The position numbers and the translations under genes are program-made. Below the pieces are notes generated by a model, which saw nothing but the letters and a program-made list of their open reading frames with translations, ran no database searches and had not been told where the DNA came from. From assembly GCA_905250075.1 (NCBI GenBank), contig CAJNOP010000059.1, positions 62,001-126,000 on the forward strand: a stretch of 64,000 bases of DNA. The letters run 5' to 3'. This document shows, piece by piece, positions 51,596-64,000 of the stretch; position 1 is the first letter of the stretch, and each line of letters opens with the position of its first letter. This DNA comes from Rotaria sp. Silwood1. Its lineage: Eukaryota; Rotifera; Eurotatoria; Philodinida; Philodinidae.

Positions 51596-54500
51596 TCTTA
51601 CACATTCGCATATTTGCATTTTTATACAATAATAAGAATGATAGCGGTGCGCGCAGACGAACCATCGAACGAGCGTGTGCCATACACAGAGAAAAAAGAA
51701 AAGGAGAGCGGGAGAGCGAGTGAATATCCGATTTCTAATACTCATGTAGCACTCTACGCAGTATGAATAGAGAAAAAAAGATAAAAAAAAAGAGTCCAAT
51801 GGGAATAAATCACGGTTTTATAATATTCGACCACCAATAATACTCGAGAATGAGAAAAGAATGAAAGTAATAGAAAATTAGATTTGTAAAAAAAAGTTTA
51901 TGGATTAAATATTTTGCTTTTTGAAAAGAAAAATATTACATATGTATTTTCTATCAAATCATATGACAATTATCAATATAGATGTTTGTAGTTGATGAAA
52001 GAACAATGTGAGTGTCATTGTTACATTTACAAGAAAATGTCAAGCTTACTTGTTGTTATGTCTCGCAGTTGATCACGTCCTCGAATTTTCATCCTCATCA
52101 TCTCAAATCACTAAAGTTATGGAGGATCGACATTACGTATACCTAGACATACATTACACATTGAGAGAAAAGAAAGATAAAAAATGAGACAAAGTGAGAG
52201 AGAGTGAGTAACAAAAAAAAAACGTTGCTCTTACTCTTGCATATTTTCGTTTGTATTTCTTCTTCTTTACTTTTTTTTCTCTTTATTTACTTTGATCCCC
52301 TATATTATATTCACTCATCCAGCTTCTATACATACATGCTCAAGTACAAAGATTAGCATACACCTTCGAATGGATGACGTAGTATAGGTTTTACATTTGT
52401 TCATTCATCGTAACGTGCTGTCGCGCTATCATATGAGCTCTTAGATATGACGACCGAATTTCGTCTTCATTCGTATTGTTTAAACAAATAACAATGAAAT
52501 TTTGGTTGACTAAATTGAGTGTATATGTGCATACGCGTTTATGTCAATAGTCTATGTGTATACTTCCTCTATACGACGAGACACAAATAGATAGAAGAAT
52601 TGAGTTTTGTGTACCGTTGTCTTTATAGCTTTTTTTTTTTTCCTTTTTTTCGTTTCTTATTCTCATGTAATCAATCTCTTATACATGAAGATGATGAAGT
52701 GATGAGAAAGAGAAAGAGATAATGAGATTGATACCTACCAGTAACGCCAATAGCATTTGTCCATGGTATTATCAACTTTAGTAAATAAAATGATGAAGAA
52801 GAAAAGTTCTTTTATCACATGAATATAGTCTTTGAAAACGTCAAAGACATGAAAAAAGAGAAACCAAGAAGAAAATAGTTGTTGTTTTTTCAATCGGATA
52901 ATAATAATAGATTCTTGTTTCTATTCAGATGATGCCCAGCTATCTATGTTACTTTTCTCTCGTTCTGCTTCTAAACGATACAATACAACGTATAGCCAAT
53001 TAACGGATTAATGAGAAAATAATTAAACAAGCATCGACATCTTCTCTTCTTTTCTGTTTACTAGTTTTTCTCGATAATGGGATCGTCAGCACTCTCTTCT
53101 TAGGTTTCTTTTCTTTTCTGTTAGTTAGACTATATGTTGTCTCGGTTGACTGACATAAACAATTGGTATCTCTATCTTTTTCTTTCTCTTGTTCTCGTTT
53201 TAGCATTATTCTATGTATTGATGGATTCGAAAGAAAAATAGAAAATTTCTCTTTCTTTTGTTTTCATTAGTCTTATTTTTGACTTTTACTTTTATTGAAT
53301 TGGAACTTGTTTGAACTAGATAGTGTAACTCTGCTGGAAATGACCATCTTTCATTTTTCTTCAGCAATGTTATTTTCGAGCAAGTATACACAAAAAAGCT
53401 AATTGTCGTTCGATATCTCCGCCCCATACATACGCTCGATTCAGCACGGTACGGCACGCACTTGCACGCGTTTCAACCCTATCAGATGTCAACACACACG
53501 CGTGCGTGTGTCCAGAGACGAATCAATCTACAAAAGTCAATCGCGCTCATCTATGCATACATAGACAGTAAGAGACAAAGTATCAGTAGACATGTGGATA
53601 AAAATTCATTCGTCATTCATAATATTGAACATCGTGTCTTATTAATGAGTAAATCAGTGTTATACTGAGCTATTCATCAAGACTAATTACCGACAAGAAG
53701 CTACGAACTATCATCAACACCCGCCTTGTACAATCAATACCAGTTGTGTAAATGAAAGAAGAATAATAGATCATCAGCGTCTTCTTCTTCTTCTTTTTTT
53801 TGCCTTCTGTTCTCTTGCTGATATCAAGAACAATCTGGATTTTGACTTTTTATTCGTTTACTTCAAAAATATGTATTAGACAACAATCACACGTATGTGA
53901 TGAACGGAATTTTGATTGGAATAAAATAAATAGCAAACGTTTGAGATTCGCATTACAAAGGCGGTTCATGCCTCAATAAAATGACGATTGCATACGCGTG
54001 TTTTGTATGGCAGAACTCAAGATCAAATTACAAATGATCTTGCCTACATTAATGTTTAAATTTAACCAAAGACAAAAAAAACAACAATGCAGATCGATAG
54101 AAATTGTAGAAATGAATTTGTTATGCTATTTTCCCATTCTTATTCGATTTGCTTGAGATATACCATCTTTCACTTTCAATTATTTAGCATCAATGAGAAA
54201 GTGTAGCGTTGCCAAATGGCAAGGATTAACCATTGCTTACAGATGATGATGATGATGATAGTTGATATGGGTATAGCAAAAGAACACACTATGCATGGCA
54301 GGCGTCGAGCAAAAGAAAAACATGATGTATGTATAATAATGGCAATGACAACATCAAAAAGAAAAAAAAAAGAGACAATGCTTCAAGCAACTATTCTTCC
54401 TAATGTTAACTACTACGTCGCTCGAATATTCGCCTACGATAATGAACCTTTTTGTTTCATCTTACTATTCAAATAAAACAGATGGTATTTGTTATTTAGA

Positions 54501-57500
54501 AGATATTTATATAAGTTTAGTTCATAAAATCTTCTATGAATATATATAATAATAAAACTTACAATTCGTTGAAGATGATTCTCAATATTGACATAAAATA
54601 GCGTCATTTTATTGTTATTATTCATTCACGGAAATAGACAACGAAAAAAAAAACAATCGATGAATAATATTCTACGTCATTTGATTTGCAATTAGTAATA
54701 TTTGAAACTTTCTTGATGAATAAGAGCCGGTTAATGTTGTATGAAAAGATTAACAAAAAAAAGTTTACAAAATGTTTTCTATTTAATAAAAACATGACAT
54801 TGATCATTTATTGTTTAAATTTTCTCTCAAAAATATTTTAAAATTTAACATTTTTATTATTAAAATTCAAAGATCGATTTCTATGCTACATCATTAGACG
54901 CAAGTGGCTTGATTATCGAGTATTGATATCTATTGATATTTGTTAGTTTTGCTTTCACCGTCATCCTCATTATTTATAATATCCGCTGTGAAACATGTGC
55001 ATGAGCGACAGTTTCAATGGCCAAATTTATTCGTTTTTCTTTCTGTTGTTTTTTTTCTGTTTTTTTTTCTGTTGTTAGAAAAAGAAATAAAATATAGAAA
55101 TGATCAGATTGTCGATTGAGAGAAACAACAAATATTACACATACTTGTTGTCTTCTATGATGGGTGATAATATCAACCTTAGTAGACTAAGAAGAAGAGA
55201 GCTAGTATGTGATATGTAACGATAAAATGTTTTTGATCATCAAATAGATTGAAGAATATTTATTCAGTAGAATGCATATGTATAATACTTTGATGCTCAA
55301 TATTGGACAAATACAATCATTATCATTTTGGATTTTGACACTAACGATATTTTATGATCCATCATCACTTCAATTTCCTATTTGATATTCACATCCACAC
55401 ATATATATATACATATGTAAATTTTCTTGACGTTCTAATGATCATTTACGGTTCATGTTGATATTTATGACAACAGGTATTAAAAAAAACCTAAATATAC
55501 AAAACTTATCTTCCATACAAATGATATTTCAGATAAAGAATAACAATTGTTAGTAGAAGAACTATAAGTTCAATTATGATTTTATTCCATAAATTGAAAA
55601 CTTAACATAGATTAGTTAATATAAAAACAAATGAGATGTAGGCATGTCATAATTGTTGATTTATAAGGTATATTGATATTGTAAATGTTAGTCGATTGAT
55701 TTAATATTTGGATAATTTCAAGAAAATAATAACAGATAAAGTTATGTAGAAAAAAGAAAAGTTACATTATATTATGATTAATACTTTTATTTCAGTGAAA
55801 AATTACTCAACAACGAGTTATAACTATAATATATATTTATCAATAACATCAATGTTTATATTATGTGATAGATTGTATAATAAAATGATTAGAATGCGTA
55901 ATCATTGAAAGACTATAATTTATTATTGATTACTTGTCAGCAGTGAAACAATTTGTTTTCTTGTTGAATTTTAGACTAATTCGTCTACATAAAAGATTGT
56001 TAGTTGAGTACGATAGGATATAAAATACAATATAGGTTTTCATTGAATCAAAATACAAGTTGATCATACAAAACAGTCGGAATAAATCATTCATACAAAA
56101 AAAAACCATAGGTTTTGTTGATCCACATTGTATGATGATAGAAAATATTTAAACTGTTCTATACGAATTTTTGTATTATTTAACTTTGATCAAATTGTCA
56201 TCAAGTATAAATCAACATGGCTATTCTAGTGCTAATAATTCCAAAATCATTATTAAGTTTAATGATGGTTCTCGAAATATTTACCATGATATCCTCAATT
56301 GCGTTTTTTTTTTATCAGGTTATTGTATTTATCTCGATTATGGCTGACATTTCATGCTTAAATTGAAATGTAACTATTAATGGTATATATTCATCTTAGA
56401 TTGATGACTATATAATGCTCGAAACTGCACTCATAAAAAAAGAACCTGATCGTTTTTCATTTTTCATAAGAAAAATCATATTATTTCTCTTTAGAAATAA
56501 ATATACATAATAAACAAAGTTATAAGAGGATTACAAAGATAAAGCAAGATCTAACGAGGCAATGATTTCATATGAGACACAACTTCTGAGATCAAGCATT
56601 GTCCACAAGTGATTGGACGATGTATAGACTTGATTAAGTAGAAAAAAATATAAATGCATGGTATGATTCGACCAAGAGATCGATGTTTTACGGTAACACC
56701 TCATTGTTTTCGTGAAAAGGAATTTTTGCTACATACAAGATCTCAACTCAACGAGAATTGTGTATGAGCAATCAAAAATTTTAGACAAGCTGTGCCAATA
56801 ATATCAGCATTTTCAGTATAAAGATGGTTGTCATTCTTGTCATGCATATTATCTTCTGCATGGATACCGTGGGAAGTGCTCGATCAAGTTTTTAGGGAGA
56901 AGAAATAAAGTTTCGATTACATCTACTTTCTCTCTCTCTCTCTCCACAATAGTGGACATTCCAACAACAAAATTTTCGTCTCTCAAATTAAATTTTTCTC
57001 AAATGAATGATATATGGGGACTTGAGTATTGGATCATCTAATAGTGAATTACAAGCTTCAAATTTATGCAATACTTTTTATTGAAAAAAAAACATTTAGT
57101 CAGAATAATTTAGGAAAGCTTGAATTTTTTTGTCATTGCTTTTCATTTACTAACTATTGTGGTCTCGTCTTGATAATCATATAAAATGTTGCTTAAAGCT
57201 TGAACAATTATTCTTTTCTCAAAAAAACAAAATACAGACGTAACACTGAGCTGGAAAGATACTATTCTTCAGATCGTTTAACTTTAGTATGAGCAGTTAG
57301 TTAATCTTCATTTCTGATTTCGAAATAATAGATAAGTTTTATTGTTCTTCAGACATTTTGATTTCAAATTTGAAAGTCGAAGTGGTAATTTACGTTAAAA
57401 AAAGACAAAAGCAAACTACGAATGTTGAATGTCAAGTCTTTTTTATTTTGAGAACATGCAGCAAACAAGGTTAGTTATTGCATTTGACCCATTAAATGCT

Positions 57501-58353
57501 AATTAATCGGACTTTAACTCCTTTGATCAAAGTTTTTCAAAGTATCATATAGTCTGTCATACAGAGATAGAAACTGATTTACTATCATGCTATTGGTCTT
57601 GATCCAGCAGCAAATTTTCAAGATCGTTTATTGTGGCAGGAGAGAGAGCTACAACAATGCAAATGTCAATTATGTATTACCTAAATAGTTGCATGTTTGA
57701 TATATATGCGAATCGAAGTGTATTCATTCAAATAACAATAAACAAAACTATAAGACTATAGGTCAATTCTCCTATATAAACTACAAAATTGAATTGATTA
57801 TATATTTATATATATTCGATTAAATATTCTTTCGCCAGTATAAACAGAAAGCGTGAAATATACTGGAAAAGCAATTGTATCTCTTGTAGTGTTGATGCAC
57901 CTTCTATGATGAACACTTCGGAAAATTTAATATTTTGAAATAAACTTCTTCAAAAGTTTTGAAAATTTCCTACGTAATCTAATTCGATTGCAATCTTTTT
58001 GTGGGGACAAGTTTAGATCAATAATTTCACTATTCGATTTTATTCAAAAACTGATGTTTTGCAGTAAAAATTCGATAGCTTTGTTAAATCGTAACTTGTT
58101 TTCATATTTGTCTAGAATTCTAGACTATAAGTGTGCTACTTGTGTGCAAAGTTGAATCTCAAAAGTTTTTTCATCATTTGAAAACGTTCTCATGTCCAAG
58201 AACTATCAAAATGCTGTTAAGAATTAGCATTCATGTAAGAACATAAGTTCTATAGAAGATTATGATTTCAATGTTGAAAAAATTATTGTTTTACAGAATA
58301 TTTTACGGATTTGTATACATATAAAATAAAAGTTGATAATAATGAGTTTGGTT

Positions 58354-60677
<2,324 letters not shown>

Positions 60678-62398
60678 TTTTTTTAGGTAGTTTATCGATT
60701 TCTACCAAGTTTGTTAAAAGAATGTGTTACTAAGTATGCGAATAATACAAATGAAAGGTAAATGAATAATGAGCAATAGGGGTAAAGCATAATTTTGAAA
60801 AGTACCTAGCAAAGAACAAAATATATTTATTCTATTCATATGTCAATAGCTCGATAGTAAATCTATTTTCAGCATATAACCATTAATATACTTTTTGTTT
60901 TTCAATAACTTCTATACTAGATTCATTTTCTTTTCTGATGAGTTTAGTAGGATTTGACACAATAACAAACATAGAATATATGGTGTAAATGAGCTTCTGA
61001 AAAATGATTACTATAAAATAAATATGCTAGATCATTACTCTATTGAATATTGTAGAAAAATTTTTGATCTAATTATATTATGCATGATAGAAGGGATTGA
61101 GTTTGAAAATTTTTGTTGAAAATTGTTGAATCGTACTATTGACAAAAGTCATTAATTCACATATAGACATATAGATTCTTACTGTTGAGGCTTCATCTAA
61201 AAAAGTATATGTTCTAGTTCTATTAATCGAGAAAAAAAAACTAAAAAAAATTATTTGATCAAGCAAAAAATATCTACCTGATGATTAATGAAAAGGATAT
61301 AGACGTCTGTCAATAGAACGATGAACACCTAAATGCAATAGATTCAAACATGAGCTTGTTGAGCTAAAATCAATTGTTAAAGCCTTTAAAATTTTAAAAA
61401 TATTTCATGTCACTAGGTCATCAAAAAATGTCGATTATTCGTAATTTTTTTACTCTTTTGTAGTTTTTATTTCAATACTTGAATATCGAAACTCATATTT
61501 GATTTCAATGAGCGTAAATATGAAGACAATAACAATACAAATATCATCTTTACGATGATCATAGAGATCATAGTACTGTTCTGATAGCTAAATTTTGTAA
61601 CTGAATCATTTAAGAATTTCGAGCTATTTCGCTGTCAGCATTGAAATTTTACTCAATCCATTTAATATTGCCTCAGCTCTTGCATTCGATCGATCGAAAA
61701 TAGTTATGAAGCATCATATGGCTATTGCTGCTAGTTGTCCTCATAGTAGTGTCAAAAAAAAACGAATTATTTATTTACATTCAGCAATATATAGTAATCG
61801 AAGCCATTATTTTAGAATATTTTTCGTACGAAGGATGCATGAATGAAGTAAAAAAGATGTTATTAGTATTAAAATAGAGAAAGATGACCTGACGCAGGAA
61901 TATATTTCTATGGTACGTAGACAACAGATAAATACAGTGAAAAAGCTCAAAGCTGATCTCTTTTGTTTTTGCGTTGCCTCTGCATTATATTTTTCTTGAA
62001 TTTATTATATCAACAATGTTCTACAAATGCATCTGTGACCAAAATTATAATCACTCTTTAAAAACAAAAATGTTTCTTCTTTATTTCAATTAGCTCAATA
62101 TTTGCATTTTCTACTTTTCAAATCTACATCAGACACAATCGTCATATCAGAAAACCTATAAAGATCCTGTTGTGTAGTAAAAATCTTATAGTCGTCGACG
62201 CTACTCTTAACAATTATCTTCTATTCATCCATAATTGATCGTATTCGTAAAAATTTATCAGTTGAATTTTGAGTATAAATCCTACACATGAACATTTATT
62301 CTTATTATAATACTAATTCAACATAATGATATATTGAAAAAAACAAGGAAACACATGAAATAAAAACTAAACACAACTAATCTACAATACACTGAGAT
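60678..62398. other. Intergenic, no supported gene
   Basis: 1.7 kb of AT-rich sequence. A 62-codon minus-strand frame at 61078-61266 is low-complexity and not believable. No repeat recognised. Confidence 0.4.
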
Positions 62399-62921
62399 TC
62401 AAGAAATAGCAGCAGGAGTATTAATTGATGTCAATGCCAAAGGTGCCGTTTGTGAATTTTCATGAACAAGTCGTGCTCGTCGTTCACGAATATTGCTCAA
62501 TAACTTTCGAATATCACTATCAAGTTCACCTCGTCCTCGATCAAGATTTACTAAATCGAAGAAAATTTTTGTATTAATCTTAAATTATTTTCAATTTATT
62601 TAACTTACAAGCAGATGATGTTGATGTATCACCAGCTGCTGAACCATTGGGTGTATTGATACATCGAACATGAGTTGGTTTATTCATCATTTGAATAACT
62701 TCTACAAACATAAATATATTTTCACACTAAGAAGAACATCAAAATAGAATTCGACCTGATGTATGATATGATTCCGTATTAACATCATCTGTTACTGTTG
62801 ACACTTTTGTTCTCGATGATATTGGTTTGTCTGTTTCATTAATAACAACTTTGTTGTTAGTCATAACTTGAATTAATTGATTTGTATCTTGACTGTTTAA
62901 AGCATTCTGAAACGAAAACAT
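62399..62921 (-). CDS. Three-exon gene of unknown function (about 136 aa)
   Basis: Exons on the minus strand: 62756-62921, 62609-62701 and 62399-62550; introns of 54 and 58 bp, GT-AG, phases agree. The product is polar: DTNQLIQVMTNNKVVIN, then a Ser/Thr-rich centre, then a basic helical segment DSDIRKLLSNIRERRARL. The end reads INTPAAIS. ATG 62921 gives the simplest start, but TTTCAG at 62907-62912 is a good acceptor, so the true 5' end may lie in an earlier exon. I do not recognise the family. Confidence 0.55.
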
Positions 62922-64000
62922 TAACTTCGTCAAGACACTCGTTAGAATTTTATGAAAAAAAAGGTTTTATTTTATCAGTCTTAATTGTATTAGACATTAT
63001 TCCAAACCAAAGAGTAGCATGCATTTATATATATATATGACAAAATGATATATTTGAGAAAATAAAATTTTACAGAGTTATACATTTTAAACTTTCGTTC
63101 TGAACTTGATACAGCAAAGTAACTAGCATCAAAATATATGAGATACTATGAAGAGAAATGTTCCGTGAAGGTCAGAAAAATCTTGCAATTGAAGTTTTGC
63201 AAAAATTCTTGTGGTAACTTTTTTTGAATCCAGAAGAAAACTTCCATACAATATGAAAGATTTTTTTCAAGTTCTATAACGTAAATTACAACGACCGACT
63301 TTTTCTCTAACTAGCGATCGCAATTGAAAAACTAAAGTCTACGTCAAAAGAGAAGTTATTACGCGATATACAGTTTATATGAAAAAAAATCTCATGCCTT
63401 CTTCTACTAAACAATATTATTTCAAATAACATACAACTACTCTGTGAGATAGTTAAACAAAACCTTATTTTCGTCTTATACACATCACGTTAATTTTTAG
63501 TTAAACTATTTATTATTCAGTGTCTTGTATGCCAGATCGATTATTTTAATATCATACGAAAAGCATTGCGGTAATGAACAGTTATATATATACATTTGAG
63601 TTCTTCGGTGTCAAATTTTTCAACTCCGGTAATATTTTTTTGAATAACATATAAACATCTCTTTATACTACTTGTTAATGAGAAAGTCACTCTGATGACT
63701 TTATTTTCCTGAAAGTTATAAATATATAGAGTAGTATATTTTCGTTCATTAATCAACATTCTAAGAATAAACTTGCTATTATGTACGAGTAAAACCACTT
63801 GACTCTTTTATTGGTTTAATTCCGACATTAATTCTACCGAAAAGAATTCTTTTAATGACCTCGACTCAGATACAGGGCTCTAATATGATACGTATATGAT
63901 GCTGGAAAACATCGAAAATCAATTATGAACCTTGGTAAAAAAAAATCTCTTTGTAGCCAAAGTTACACAAACATTTCTTAATAACTCTTTTTGTAAAAAT
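62922..64000. other. Window end, no firm gene
   Basis: 1.1 kb. A minus-strand frame at 63541-63798 contains ENKVIRVTFSLTSSIKRC and could be an exon (TTTCAG precedes the Glu codon), but nothing ties it to a family or to the gene at 62.4 kb. Confidence 0.3.

Larger units (their letters stand above)
48844..58353. other. Gene-poor 9.5 kb upstream of NR4A
   Basis: No gene recognised on either strand. Contains a GAT microsatellite (49448-49488), a CT microsatellite (about 51571-51595), many T and A homopolymers, and two exact AAAGGTCA octamers on the plus strand (50117-50124 and 51422-51429). Probably the 5' UTR, promoter and distal control region of NR4A together with the 3' flank of the aspartic protease. 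Confidence 0.5.

Noticed and set aside
63541-63798. Possible exon on the minus strand
   Set aside because: Plausible composition after a TTTCAG acceptor, but no family, partner exon or donor could be tied to it.

Overview
The window looks like nuclear DNA of a bdelloid rotifer. It is AT-rich, with short phase-consistent GT-AG introns (about 48-75 bp) and clearly metazoan genes (SNX3, CFAP97-domain, WDR62/MAPKBP1, SLC43, NR4A, pepsin-like protease). It also carries long runs of the hexamer TGTGGG, which is known as the bdelloid telomeric repeat. Genus and species cannot be decided from the sequence alone.

Layout. (1) 1-20.9 kb is core gene space: a sorting nexin 3 homologue, a CFAP97/hemingway-domain protein, a five-exon WrbA-type quinone oxidoreductase (minus strand), a 26-exon WDR62/MAPKBP1 homologue (about 1381 aa, exons reconstructed in frame throughout) and a small membrane protein with a PPPPY motif. 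Long imperfect inverted repeats sit upstream of WDR62 and in two of its introns. (2) 20.9-45 kb has subtelomeric character: a decayed exonuclease-like gene, several non-autonomous mobile elements (a GTCGACAA-rimmed element, an 850-bp foldback with 190-bp arms, a piggyBac-type MITE, a hAT-type MITE), an SLC43 transporter, an intronless bacterial-type cysteine amidohydrolase, an 84-bp satellite, copies of an S-M composite repeat, and five telomere-like islands. The largest island (40236-40834) is interrupted by exactly 100 Ns, with TGTGGG to the left and CCCACA to the right. (3) 45-64 kb is core gene space again: a ten-exon NR4A nuclear receptor with about 9.5 kb of gene-poor DNA upstream, an eight-exon membrane-anchored aspartic protease with an altered second active-site motif, and a short unidentified three-exon gene.

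The most interesting signal is the set of telomere-like islands. In all five the G-rich strand comes first and the C-rich strand second (inward-facing, hairpin-forming), and each adjoins a broken or bounded unit: satellite, composite repeat, HNH gene fragment, coding fragment or foldback element. This resembles former chromosome ends that were healed and then joined, or a hairpin element family made of telomere-like sequence. The 40.4 kb join may be a real end-to-end junction or a scaffolding join of two telomere-capped contigs, and the sequence alone cannot settle it. Foreign-type genes lying among such repeats fit what is known of bdelloid subtelomeres.

All exon models were derived by eye from splice signals, reading frame and family resemblance. 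No database search was run.
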